Below, in pieces: positions 36,682-44,443 of a stretch of 64,000 nucleotides of DNA (its first letter is position 1; each line of letters opens with the position of its first letter). A program made the translations under genes and the position numbers. The stretch spans positions 1,674,001-1,738,000 of the forward strand of contig LR782234.1 in NCBI GenBank assembly GCA_902825215.1, written 5' to 3'. The notes under the pieces were generated by a model. That model ran no database searches. It was not told the origin of the DNA and was given only the letters and a program-made list of their open reading frames with translations. Origin of the DNA: Pseudomonas fluorescens (lineage in GTDB: Bacteria; Pseudomonadota; Gammaproteobacteria; Pseudomonadales; Pseudomonadaceae).

Positions 36682-36873
36682 ATGAGTTCCACCAAAGACC
36701 CGTGCATCAGCCTGTGCAAATTCTCCGACGATATCTGCCTCGGCTGCGGTCGCAGCAAGCGTGAGATCAAGGCCTGGAAAAAACTCGACAAGGACGACAA
36801 GCGCACTGTGCTCGCCGAAGCCGCGTTGCGCCTGATCAAACTGCGCGGTGCCGGTCGGCGGAAAAACAAATAA
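36682..36873 (+). CDS. DUF1289-family small cysteine protein
   Basis: This 63-residue protein has the DUF1289 signature CISLCKFSDDICLGCGRSKREIKAWKKL, four cysteines likely to bind a metal. The function is unknown. Two ATG codons are adjacent at 36679 and 36682; the second has GGAG at the better spacing. It lies between scpB and rluB on the same strand. Confidence 0.88.
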   Translation: MSSTKDPCISLCKFSDDICLGCGRSKREIKAWKKLDKDDKRTVLAEAALRLIKLRGAGRRKNK

Positions 36874-37015
36874 CCGGCGATCGATCAGCTAGTCTCTGAT
36901 GCGCAAAGCCGTACATCCGCGTATGATTCGCGACCCTTCGCCGATCCCTTCGGCCGAAGACCAGATTCCAATGCTTCAGGCGCCGCCTGAACAGACCACA
37001 CCGGGAGGTGCCCAG

Positions 37016-38236
37016 ATGAGTGACATCAATCAGAAAGACGACCAGGAAATCGGCCCTGCAGGCGAAAAGCTGCAGAAGGTCCTCGCGCGTATCGGCGTCG
37101 GCTCGCGCCGTGACGTCGAATCCTGGATCAGCCAGGGCCGCATCAAGGTCAATGGCAAAGACGCCACCCTTGGCCTGCGCGTCGACATGCACGACGCCAT
37201 CACCATTGATGGCAAGGTGATCAAGCGCGAAGAAGCCGCCGAGTCGGTCCGCCGCGTGATCATGTACAACAAGCCCGACGGCGAAATCTGCACCCGTGAC
37301 GACCCGGAAGGCCGTCCGACCGTGTTCGACAAGCTGCCACGTCCGAAAGAAGGCCGCTGGATCAACATCGGTCGTCTCGACATCAACACCACCGGTCTGC
37401 TGATGTTCACCACCGACGGTGAACTGGCCAACCGCCTGATGCACCCGTCCTACGAGATGGACCGCGAATACGCCGTGCGTGTACGCGGTGAAGTCGACGA
37501 CGAGATGATCGAGCGTCTGAAAGCCGGCGTGGTGCTGGAAGACGGCCCGGCGCGTTTCACCGACATTCAACAGGCACCGGGCGGTGAAGGTTTCAACCAC
37601 TGGTACCACTGCGTGGTCATGGAAGGGCGTAACCGTGAAGTGCGTCGTCTGTGGGAATCCCAGGGTCTGGTGGTCAGCCGCCTGAAGCGCGTGCGTTTCG
37701 GTCCGGTGTTCCTCAACTCGGACCTGCCGATGGGCCGCTGGCGCGAAATGAGCCAGTACGAAGTCGACGTGCTCAGCGCCGAAGTCGGCCTGACCCCGGT
37801 GGCGATGCCGCAGTTGAACGCCAAGAGCAAGGACAAACTGGAACGCATGCAGCGTAAGTCGTCGCGACCGATGGCCAAGACCGAGCGCGTGCGCACCCTG
37901 CGTCCTGCCGCTGGTGCGCCCACCGCACCGCGCCCGAGCCGTGAGCCGCAGATCGAAGGCGAGCGTCCAGGTCGCAAGCCAGTGGCCCGTGACGGCGAGC
38001 GCGCTCCGCGTCCGGCCAATGGTCGTACCGAGCGTGGCGAAGGTCGTGCACCGGCCGGTCGCGGTACGCCCGTGGCGGATCGTCCGGCGGACACCACCAA
38101 CAAGCGCCCGGCCAAACCGGCGCCGAAGCGTCCCGGGATCAAACTGGTCGACGGCGACAAGCCCTCGGGCAAGCGCCGTGGCGCCCCGGCGGGTTCCGGG
38201 CAGCGTCCGGGTTTCGGTCGTCGCAAGCCGGAATAA
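37016..38236 (+). CDS. rluB: 23S rRNA pseudouridine(2605) synthase RluB
   Basis: This 406-residue enzyme isomerises U2605 of 23S rRNA. An S4 RNA-binding domain (KLQKVLARIGVGSRRDVESW) precedes the synthase core with the catalytic Asp motif GRLDINTTGLLMFT. The last 130 residues are a basic Arg/Pro/Gly-rich tail of low complexity, longer than in E. coli RluB (291 residues). The frame is open to 36899, but the ATG at 37016 has GGGAGG upstream and begins MSDINQKDDQEIG. Confidence 0.93.
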   Translation: MSDINQKDDQEIGPAGEKLQKVLARIGVGSRRDVESWISQGRIKVNGKDATLGLRVDMHDAITIDGKVIKREEAAESVRRVIMYNKPDGEICTRDDPEGRPTVFDKLPRPKEGRWINIGRLDINTTGLLMFTTDGELANRLMHPSYEMDREYAVRVRGEVDDEMIERLKAGVVLEDGPARFTDIQQAPGGEGFNHWYHCVVMEGRNREVRRLWESQGLVVSRLKRVRFGPVFLNSDLPMGRWREMSQYEVDVLSAEVGLTPVAMPQLNAKSKDKLERMQRKSSRPMAKTERVRTLRPAAGAPTAPRPSREPQIEGERPGRKPVARDGERAPRPANGRTERGEGRAPAGRGTPVADRPADTTNKRPAKPAPKRPGIKLVDGDKPSGKRRGAPAGSGQRPGFGRRKPE

Positions 38237-38240
38237 AGAC

Positions 38241-38286
38241 AGCTGCAAGTTTTAAGCTGCAAGCTGCAAGCTGCAAGCTGCAAGTA
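38241..38286. repeat. Tandem heptamer AGCTGCA array
   Basis: The heptamer AAGCTGC occurs four times in a row at 38254-38284, with a degenerate copy before it. A second, inverted relic (GCTTGCGGCTTG...GCTTGCAGC) lies at 38342-38368. Such heptamer arrays are common between genes in pseudomonads. Confidence 0.85.
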
Positions 38287-38287
38287 G

Positions 38288-38319
38288 AAACGCCAACCTT
38301 TGAGGTTGGCGTTTTTTTT
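38288..38319 (+). terminator. Rho-independent terminator of rluB
   Basis: AACGCCAACC / GGTTGGCGTT stem with a five-base loop, followed by eight T. Confidence 0.9.
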
Positions 38320-38374
38320 GCTCTTGATTTTTGCTTTGTGCTTGCGGCTTGAAACTTGCCGCTTGCAGCTGCTC

Positions 38375-39340
38375 TTAAAACACAAATCGCCCATCGAACA
38401 CCGGTTTGTCATCCAGCGCCAACACCCCGCCAGAGAAGATCAAATCAAGGTGATGACTGCCCTTGGCTCCACCACCGAGCCCAAGGTGCAACCCACAATG
38501 TCGCTCTTCAAATCCGGCATTGCGCGCGTACAGGTCTTTCACGCCTTCGTTGGTGCCGATCCCCAACTCCTCGATGCGGCGGTTCGACGGGTTGGCGTCG
38601 AGGTATTTGTTGAAATCATGCTCCAGCCCCGGCACGTCAGTGGCGATGCGGCTGATGGTCGAGTTTTCGATCCACAGCTCCAGGGGGGATTCCAGCACGC
38701 CGTACTTGCGCGCAAACGGAATGGTGCTGAGGAAGGTGCCCTTGAATTTCACGTGGCCGTTGATGGCTTCGCTGTGCGTGGCGATTTCGCCTGGGGCCAA
38801 GTCGAAGTTGCCGACACCGTTGATGTCGGTCCATTTCTTGATGCTGCTCAGCGGCGTTTCGAACCATGAGCCGTCGTCGTCCTTGAAACTCAGCGTCGTC
38901 GCCTGCGACATGCGCTGGATCAAATGGCTGTTGAGGCCGGCGATACGCTGTGGCGTGACGCTGAAGGTGTCGTAGAAATAATCGCCGTAATCCTTGAACA
39001 GCAGCGACTTCTTCCAGTTTTCCGCCATCACCGCTTGCAGCGCGCGGACGAATTCCGGGCCGTCGGGGCGCGGGTTAGGCAAAGTCGAAGAGTCGTAGAA
39101 GAAAATGTACAGATCGCTGTCGGCAATCGCCTCGGCCAGCGCTGCGGTGCTTTCCAGGTCCAGGCGGCGGGCGCTGAAGCGAAAACGCGGATGCTCACCG
39201 GCCTGCTCGGCGATCGCGCCGGTCAGAGCTTCGTAATCGGCGGTGTAGCCGAGCAATACCTTTGCCGAATCAAGGCCGGCAAGGGCAGGGTGATGTTCGA
39301 GGTAGTAAAGGAAATGCGAGATGGCGCGGGGCTTGTCCAT
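38375..39340 (-). CDS. M29-type metallopeptidase-like protein linked to a short peptide gene
   Basis: This 321-residue protein resembles the leucyl aminopeptidase / aminopeptidase T family (M29) but is shorter than those enzymes (about 370-415). Putative metal-site motifs are kept in order: APGEIATHSE (Glu about 185), RIEELGIGTNEG (Glu about 258), GFEERHCGLHLGLGGG (Glu and His about 278-285) and SHHLDLIF (His 297, Asp 299). It has no signal peptide or membrane segment. Start: ATG with GGGAGGA seven bases upstream. A 45-residue peptide gene lies 72 bases upstream on the same strand, with a hairpin between them. The pairing suggests that the protein binds or trims that peptide; this is inference. 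No methyltransferase, cyclase or transporter accompanies the pair. Confidence 0.8.
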   Translation of the reverse strand: MDKPRAISHFLYYLEHHPALAGLDSAKVLLGYTADYEALTGAIAEQAGEHPRFRFSARRLDLESTAALAEAIADSDLYIFFYDSSTLPNPRPDGPEFVRALQAVMAENWKKSLLFKDYGDYFYDTFSVTPQRIAGLNSHLIQRMSQATTLSFKDDDGSWFETPLSSIKKWTDINGVGNFDLAPGEIATHSEAINGHVKFKGTFLSTIPFARKYGVLESPLELWIENSTISRIATDVPGLEHDFNKYLDANPSNRRIEELGIGTNEGVKDLYARNAGFEERHCGLHLGLGGGAKGSHHLDLIFSGGVLALDDKPVFDGRFVF

Positions 39341-39371
39341 GAGTCCTCCCTGACTGACCGGGAAATGAAGC

Positions 39372-39402
39372 GGCAGACACGACCGGCCGGACCGTGCCTG
39401 CC
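39372..39402 (-). terminator. Intercistronic hairpin between the peptide gene and the M29-like gene
   Basis: GGCAGACACG / CGTGCCTGCC can form a 10-base stem (one G-T pair) with an 11-base GC-rich loop. It lies 10 bases past the peptide stop and has no T run, so it would weaken, not stop, transcription into the M29-like gene, or protect the 3' end of the peptide message. Confidence 0.55.
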
Positions 39403-39412
39403 CGGGGATGTC

Positions 39413-39550
39413 TTACAGAGGCCACATCGCCGTGCCGAACGGCACGACCGCGTCGGCTTGCATCATTTCCACGGCGGCCTCATGGGTCGGTGCTTCAAAC
39501 CATTCGTCCAGTTGCAGTTCGGTATCCAAGTCTTTTTCCAGTGCTTGCAT
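39413..39550 (-). CDS. Short peptide gene, candidate RiPP-type precursor
   Basis: This 45-codon gene has a strong ribosome binding site (TAGGAGA, seven bases before the ATG). The product begins MQALEKDLDTELQLDEWF, an acidic amphipathic segment like a leader peptide, continues with APTHEAAVEMMQA and ends DAVVPFGTAMWPL. There is no Lys or Arg after residue 6 and no Cys. It is the first gene of a two-gene unit with the M29-like gene at 38375-39340. The layout (acidic leader, hydrophobic aromatic end, hairpin, peptidase-fold partner) is that of a ribosomally made, modified peptide. I do not recognise the family; an alternative is a small protein that simply binds the M29-like partner. Confidence 0.7.
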   Translation of the reverse strand: MQALEKDLDTELQLDEWFEAPTHEAAVEMMQADAVVPFGTAMWPL

Positions 39551-40006
39551 GGTCGATCTCCTAGATGACTTTCACGGTTTATGACTGGCCGGTCGAGGTG
39601 GCCGGCAAGACGTGAAAAACCTAGTTCAGCGGCTTTTGTAATGCAAAAAATTATCCATTTAATTTTTAAATAGACTTTTTGTTCTGTTTTTAACGGCGGT
39701 TTTTCTTGTTTGAAAACAAAAAACTGCAAGGCCGATTTCATTAGCAAGCTAGCTACCGTCAATTTGCAGACGTCCTACGGATTGTTCTGAAATGGAAGCT
39801 TTGCGTTACGCCCTGTCAGGGAATATTTACGAAAATCAGCGCCAAACCGCCTGAATGATCAGCAAGCGAAGCGCTGTAAGGAAAACCTGCCGAACGCCGT
39901 CCCGCCGGGGGCCGCGCAAGGCTCTGGCGCGCTTGTTTCAGCGGCGCAGGCAAGGTGATATGCGGCCCATGCCTGTCGTGCAGGTGCATAACAAGAAGGA
40001 GGCGCA
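39551..40006. promoter_or_regulatory. AT-rich region upstream of the peptide gene
   Basis: This 456-base stretch has no credible gene. The part at 39635-39760 is strikingly AT-rich for this genome (runs such as TTTAATTTTTAAATAGAC) and contains a hairpin-forming GTTTTTCTTGTTTGAAAACA. It probably holds the promoter of the peptide unit and may bind an H-NS/MvaT-type silencer. The rest (39780-40006) shows nothing recognisable. Confidence 0.45.
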
Positions 40007-40153
40007 ATGAACGCCGTGACTGATCTCCATTCCTTTCCGTGGGACGGTTTTTTCCTCGTCCACGCCGATGGTCTGCAAAGGCCTGACTCAATTTTTGCAG
40101 CCGCCCGAATGTCCCGGGGCGGACACACGCAATCCCGGCAACCGACACGCTGA
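40007..40153 (+). CDS. Possible 48-residue small ORF or gene relic
   Basis: A 49-codon frame (stop included) begins with ATG directly behind the near-perfect ribosome binding site AAGGAGGCGCA. The product starts MNAVTDLHSFPWDGFFLVHA and becomes Arg/Gln-rich at the end. It ends just before the likely aroP promoter. It could be a real small protein, or the 5' relic of a lost gene; the good start signal argues for at least past translation. Confidence 0.35.
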   Translation: MNAVTDLHSFPWDGFFLVHADGLQRPDSIFAAARMSRGGHTQSRQPTR

Positions 40154-40164
40154 TCCAGCGGAGT

Positions 40165-40193
40165 CTGGCAGCAGGGGGTTAGCGGTGTACAAT
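40165..40193 (+). promoter_or_regulatory. Sigma-70-type promoter for aroP
   Basis: CTGGCA at 40165-40170 and TACAAT at 40188-40193 are separated by 17 bases. This gives a transcript start near 40200 and a 5' leader of about 245 bases before aroP. Confidence 0.55.
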
Positions 40194-40321
40194 GCGCCGC
40201 GTTTTAACTGTGACCCTCTGCGTAATCGCGCAAATCTCAAGGCTACCCGCCTTGTTCACTCCGTCGCGCCACAAGCGTGCCGGGTTCGATTTCGTCACAG
40301 ATAAAAACAAGCAGGTGACGC

Positions 40322-40384
40322 ATGACCGTTGTAAACAAGCTGAACTCCTGGTGCCTGCGCTGGGGTTTGATCGGGGCTGCCTGA
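40322..40384 (+). CDS. Candidate 20-residue Trp-containing leader peptide of aroP
   Basis: In the leader of the aroP message a 21-codon frame (stop included) begins with ATG behind AGGTGAC. The product ends NSWCLRWGLIGAA and so carries two Trp in 20 residues. It stops 60 bases before the aroP ATG. A Trp-rich leader in front of an aromatic amino-acid permease suggests attenuation or a ribosome-stalling control. I see no clear terminator/antiterminator pair, so the mechanism is open. Confidence 0.5.
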   Translation: MTVVNKLNSWCLRWGLIGAA

Positions 40385-40444
40385 AATCGCAACCTTGCAG
40401 CAACGTCTACTGCACACCATCAAACCTTGCGTGAGACCTTTTTC

Positions 40445-41857
40445 ATGAGTGGACAACCCTCGCAGTCAGGCGAGCTGAAACGCGGCCTGAAAAATCGCCA
40501 CATTCAACTGATCGCCCTCGGTGGCGCGATCGGTACCGGATTGTTCCTCGGCTCGGCCGGGGTGCTGAAATCCGCTGGCCCGTCGATGATTCTCGGCTAC
40601 GCCATCTGCGGCTTCATCGCCTTCATGATCATGCGCCAGTTGGGCGAGATGATCGTTGAAGAGCCGGTGGCCGGTTCCTTCAGCCATTTTGCACACAAAT
40701 ACTGGGGCGGTTTCGCCGGTTTCCTGTCGGGCTGGAACTGCTGGATTCTGTACATTCTGGTGGGCATGTCCGAGCTGACTGCGGTCGGCAAGTACATTCA
40801 CTACTGGGCGCCGGACATCCCGACCTGGGTTTCGGCAGCGGCATTCTTCGTGCTGATCAATGCGATCAACCTGGCCAACGTCAAGGTCTTTGGTGAGGCG
40901 GAGTTCTGGTTCGCGATCATCAAGGTCGTGGCGATTGTCGGCATGATTGCCCTGGGCAGCTACCTGCTGGTCAGCGGCCATGGCGGCCCGCAGGCCTCTG
41001 TCACTAACCTGTGGTCCCACGGCGGGTTCTTCCCCAACGGTGTCAGTGGTCTGGTGATGGCCATGGCGATCATCATGTTTTCCTTCGGCGGTCTGGAAAT
41101 GCTCGGTTTCACCGCAGCCGAAGCCGACAAGCCAAAAACCGTGATCCCGAAAGCGATCAATCAGGTGATCTACCGCATCCTGATTTTCTACATCGGTGCG
41201 CTGGTGATCCTGCTGTCGCTGACGCCGTGGGACAGCCTGCTGGAAACCCTCAATGCGTCGGGCGATTCGTACAGCGGCAGCCCGTTCGTTCAAGTGTTCT
41301 CGATGCTCGGCAGCAACACCGCCGCGCACATCCTCAACTTCGTCGTGCTGACTGCCGCGTTGTCGGTGTACAACAGCGGCACCTACTGCAATAGCCGCAT
41401 GCTGCTGGGCATGGCCGAGCAGGGCGATGCGCCGAAAGGCCTGGCGAAGATCGACAAGCGCGGCGTGCCGGTGCGTTCGATCCTCGCGTCGGCGGCGGTG
41501 ACGCTGGTTGCGGTGCTGCTCAACTACCTGATCCCGCAACATGCGCTGGAACTGCTGATGTCGCTGGTGGTTGCGACGCTGGTGATCAACTGGGCGATGA
41601 TCAGTTTCTCGCACTTCAAATTCCGTCAGCACATGAACCAGACCCGGCAGACGCCGCTGTTCAAGGCGCTCTGGTACCCGTACGGCAACTTCGTCTGCCT
41701 GGCGTTCGTGGTGTTCATCCTCGGCGTGATGCTGCTGATCCCGGGGATTCAGATCTCGGTGTACGCGATTCCGGTGTGGGTGGTGTTCATGTGGGTCTGC
41801 TACCTGATCAAGAACAAGCGCAGTGCGCAAACCGCGTTGCCTGCAACCGCGAAATAA
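40445..41857 (+). CDS. aroP: Aromatic amino-acid permease (AroP family)
   Basis: This 470-residue inner-membrane protein of the amino acid-polyamine-organocation family has about 12 membrane segments. It is very close to E. coli AroP along its length: LKRGLKNRHIQLIALGGAIG at the start, GEMIVEEPVAGSFSHFA, SGWNCWILYILVGMSELTAV and NRMLLGMA-like CNSRMLLGMAEQGDAPK. It should import Phe, Tyr and Trp by proton symport. ATG at 40445 is used; the frame is open 18 bases upstream. It lies 3 kb from the phenylalanine catabolic genes. Control by a leader peptide is possible (40322-40384). Confidence 0.88.
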   Translation: MSGQPSQSGELKRGLKNRHIQLIALGGAIGTGLFLGSAGVLKSAGPSMILGYAICGFIAFMIMRQLGEMIVEEPVAGSFSHFAHKYWGGFAGFLSGWNCWILYILVGMSELTAVGKYIHYWAPDIPTWVSAAAFFVLINAINLANVKVFGEAEFWFAIIKVVAIVGMIALGSYLLVSGHGGPQASVTNLWSHGGFFPNGVSGLVMAMAIIMFSFGGLEMLGFTAAEADKPKTVIPKAINQVIYRILIFYIGALVILLSLTPWDSLLETLNASGDSYSGSPFVQVFSMLGSNTAAHILNFVVLTAALSVYNSGTYCNSRMLLGMAEQGDAPKGLAKIDKRGVPVRSILASAAVTLVAVLLNYLIPQHALELLMSLVVATLVINWAMISFSHFKFRQHMNQTRQTPLFKALWYPYGNFVCLAFVVFILGVMLLIPGIQISVYAIPVWVVFMWVCYLIKNKRSAQTALPATAK

Positions 41858-41870
41858 CCGCGCGCGCATA

Positions 41871-41907
41871 AACAACAAACCCGGCCAATGTGCCGGGTTT
41901 GTTGTTT
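41871..41907 (+). terminator. Rho-independent terminator of aroP
   Basis: AACAACAAACCCGGC / GCCGGGTTTGTTGTT is a perfect 15-base stem with a six-base loop, followed by TTT. Confidence 0.88.
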
Positions 41908-41928
41908 TCAGCCTTACACAACCCCCTT

Positions 41929-42016
41929 GTAGGAGTGAGCCTGCTCGCGATAGCGGTGTGTCAGTCGACAAATATGTAACTGATAGACCGCTATCGCGAG
42001 CAGGCTCACTCCTACA
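41929..42016. repeat. REP doublet, TGTAGGAGTGAGCCTGCTCGCGA variant
   Basis: Inverted cores TGTAGGAGTGAGCCTGCTCG and complement about 40 bases apart; a variant of the main REP family with TAGGAGTG instead of TGGGAGCG. Confidence 0.9.
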
Positions 42017-42084
42017 GGGGATCTGCGTCTGGCTTGAGAGCTGTTTCAGGTTATCCTGCACCCTCTGAATACGGACGCTTTTCC

Positions 42085-42498
42085 ATGCTGGTGATTTCCA
42101 ACAACGTGCATCTGCCCGATGCCGAGATCGAGCTGACGGCCATCCGTGCGCAAGGCGCCGGCGGGCAGAACGTCAACAAGGTGTCGAGTGCCGTGCACCT
42201 GCGCTTCGACATTCCCAACTCATCGCTGCCCGAGTTCTACAAGGAACGTTTGCTGGCGCTGCGTGACAGTCGCATCACCAGCGAGGGCGTGTTGATCATC
42301 AAGGCGCAGCAATATCGCACCCAGGAAGCCAATCGCGCCGATGCGCTGGAGCGGCTGGTCGAGTTGATCCTCAGTGCGACCAAAGTGGAAAAGAAACGCC
42401 GTCCGACCAAGCCGACCCTCGGCTCGAAGAAGCGCCGGCTCGAATCCAAGTCCAAGCGCGGCGACATCAAGGCCGGGCGCGGCAAGATCGACTTCTAG
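42085..42498 (+). CDS. arfB: Alternative ribosome-rescue factor ArfB (YaeJ)
   Basis: This 137-residue protein releases peptides from ribosomes stalled without a stop codon. The release-factor-like domain has the catalytic GGQ in [21 protein letters not shown], and the C-terminus is the basic tail ([18 protein letters not shown] onwards) that enters the empty mRNA channel. The frame is open from 42034; the ATG at 42085 starts the family-typical [15 protein letters not shown]. It overlaps the converging MFS gene by four bases. Confidence 0.93.
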   Translation: MLVISNNVHLPDAEIELTAIRAQGAGGQNVNKVSSAVHLRFDIPNSSLPEFYKERLLALRDSRITSEGVLIIKAQQYRTQEANRADALERLVELILSATKVEKKRRPTKPTLGSKKRRLESKSKRGDIKAGRGKIDF

Positions 42499-43694
42499 TC
42501 CTCGCGGTATTTCGCGGTGTGCTTGTACAGATAGACACTCAAGCCAAGCCCGCTCAGCGCGGCGAGCGCAGCAAACAGAAAGATCGACGCAAAGCCGAAC
42601 CCTGCGGCAATCGCCCCGGCCAGCGGCCCGGTAATCCCCAGCGACAAATCGATGAACAGCGAGTAAGCGCCGACCGCCGCGCCACGGCTTGAGGCCGGCA
42701 CCAGATTCACCGCCTCGACACCCAGCGCCGGGAACACCAGCGAGAAACCAAACCCGCTCAACGCCGCCCCCGCCAGCGCCCAGTGTGCATCCGGTGCGAT
42801 CCACAGCAGCAGTAACCCGAGGGTTTCTACCGACAGGCAGGCAATCGCCACGCGGAACCCACCGAGGCGGTTGATCAAATTACCGAACAGCAGCCGCGCG
42901 CCAATGAAGCTGGCGCCGAACAGGCTCAGGCACAGCACCGCGTTGTCCCAATGCTGCGTCGCGTAATACAGGGTGATGAACGTGGCGATGGTGCCGAAAC
43001 CGATCGAGCCCAGCGCCAGGCCGCAGCCATGGGGGAAGACTTTGCCCAGCACATGGATGAACGGCAGGCGCTCACCGGCAACAATCGGCGCGGCGGTTTT
43101 CGGCCACGCCAGCGCCAGGCCAAGCAGGGCCAGCAGGATAATGCTGACGCCCATGCTCCACAGGCCCAACTGGCCCACCAGCCAGACGCCGAACGGCGCA
43201 CCGATCGCCAGCGCGCCGTAACTGGCGATGCCGTTCCAGGAAATCACCTTGGCGGTGTTGGCCGCGCCGACGCGGCCGATGCCCCAGCCAATCGAGCCGG
43301 AACCGACCAGACTCTCGGCGCTGCCCAATACCAGGCGGCCGATCAACAGGCTGATCAGGCTGAACAGCGGCAGGCTTTGCGTCCATGCCGAGAGCAGCAT
43401 GAACACACCGCTCAAGCCACACCCGGCCAGACCGATCATCACCGCACGCTTGCTGCCCTGGTTGTCGATGATCTTGCCGGCGTACGGGCGGCTGAGCAGG
43501 GTGGCGAGGTATTGCACGCTGATCACCAGCCCGGCGATCACCGCGCCAAAACCGAGGTCGCTGTGCACGTAACCGGGCAACACCGCCAGTGGAATGCCGA
43601 TGTTCAGGTAGCCGATAAAGGTGAAAAGGACGATGGAAACGACTTGCAGCGTAACCGCCAGTGGGCGCTGGGGCGCGGGTATAGAGGACGACAT
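42495..43694 (-). CDS. MFS transporter (YhhS-like)
   Basis: This 399-residue protein has 12 predicted membrane segments and the MFS motif between segments 2 and 3 ([20 protein letters not shown]). It resembles the YhhS group of putative exporters. The substrate is unknown. It converges on arfB with a four-base overlap. Confidence 0.88.
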   Translation of the reverse strand: MSSSIPAPQRPLAVTLQVVSIVLFTFIGYLNIGIPLAVLPGYVHSDLGFGAVIAGLVISVQYLATLLSRPYAGKIIDNQGSKRAVMIGLAGCGLSGVFMLLSAWTQSLPLFSLISLLIGRLVLGSAESLVGSGSIGWGIGRVGAANTAKVISWNGIASYGALAIGAPFGVWLVGQLGLWSMGVSIILLALLGLALAWPKTAAPIVAGERLPFIHVLGKVFPHGCGLALGSIGFGTIATFITLYYATQHWDNAVLCLSLFGASFIGARLLFGNLINRLGGFRVAIACLSVETLGLLLLWIAPDAHWALAGAALSGFGFSLVFPALGVEAVNLVPASSRGAAVGAYSLFIDLSLGITGPLAGAIAAGFGFASIFLFAALAALSGLGLSVYLYKHTAKYRED

Positions 43695-43797
43695 GAGTAA
43701 CGATCCACGGGAGCAGCAGATTAGATAGGCTGCTCATGATACCGGCGTGAACCGATCAGAGGCGGGGAAAAGTAAAACTATTTGCCGGGCGGCGCGT

Positions 43798-43980
43798 TCA
43801 GGACTTGGCTGGGGCGACCAGTTGGGTGGTGACCAACGCGGCGAGCGCGTTTTCTTCGCTGCCGAAACGTGCGAGCAGGGCCGCCTGTTTCTCCGGGGAG
43901 AGGCGGTTCCAGATGTCGATCATTTTCTCGGTCGCACCGATCAGGACGGCGGCTTGGCTTTCGGAGAATTCGTCGGTCAT
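43798..43980 (-). CDS. Small conserved-looking 60-residue protein
   Basis: This short protein begins MTDEFSESQAAVLIGATEKM and continues IDIWNRLSPEKQAALLARFG, a soluble helical protein without recognised domain. The frame is open to 44031, but the ATG at 43980 gives the better start. Its ribosome binding site is weak. Another tiny gene (44051-44182) lies 70 bases upstream on the same strand, so the two may form one unit. Confidence 0.6.
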   Translation of the reverse strand: MTDEFSESQAAVLIGATEKMIDIWNRLSPEKQAALLARFGSEENALAALVTTQLVAPAKS

Positions 43981-44050
43981 GGCGGGCTCGGGTTTCAGGC
44001 AGTGTGGAAAGCGCATGTTAGCGCTTTCCACACGGTCTGTACGGCGGGTC

Positions 44051-44182
44051 TTACGCTTCGCTGTCGGCTTTGCGGCTGTCAGCGGCTTCTTGCGGCTCGG
44101 GCTTTTCGGCGCCGGCGTGTTGCGGGGTCGTCTGCTCAGGTACGTGCAGGCTTGGGAAGGGGAGATTAGGAATCTCGTGCAT
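44051..44182 (-). CDS. Small 43-residue Pro/Glu-rich protein
   Basis: A 44-codon frame (stop included) with the ribosome binding site GCGAGGAGCGC before the ATG. The product begins MHEIPNLPFPSLHVPEQTTP and ends in a charged stretch EAADSRKADSEA; it is proline-rich and probably unstructured. I recognise no family. It precedes the 60-residue gene on the same strand. Confidence 0.6.
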   Translation of the reverse strand: MHEIPNLPFPSLHVPEQTTPQHAGAEKPEPQEAADSRKADSEA

Positions 44183-44333
44183 GGTTGCGCTCCTCGCTAA
44201 GTCTGTTGATAGATCAGGTGCTCCGCGCTTTTACAAAGCCTGCGCAGGATACAGCAGGAAAAATGACAATCAGACTTTTAATTCAAATTAATGCGACAGA
44301 TGGCCGCAGGGAGGAAGGCTCATCTTAGAACCA

Positions 44334-44424
44334 ATGTGGGAGCGAGCCTGCTCGCGAAGGCAGTATGTCAGGCAACATTTGCGTTAAATGACACACCGCC
44401 TTCGCGAGCAGGCTCGCTCCCACG
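44334..44424. repeat. REP doublet downstream of phhC
   Basis: Inverted cores ATGTGGGAGCGAGCCTGCTC and complement; it ends 20 bases past the phhC stop and may form the 3' end of the phhABC message. Confidence 0.9.
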
Positions 44425-44443
44425 GGGAATTGCGGCGTTTGTA

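Noticed and set aside
39463..39762. 99-codon minus-strand frame covering the peptide gene in another frame
   Set aside because: It runs from the AT-rich promoter region through the peptide gene out of frame and has no ribosome binding site; the 45-codon frame has one.
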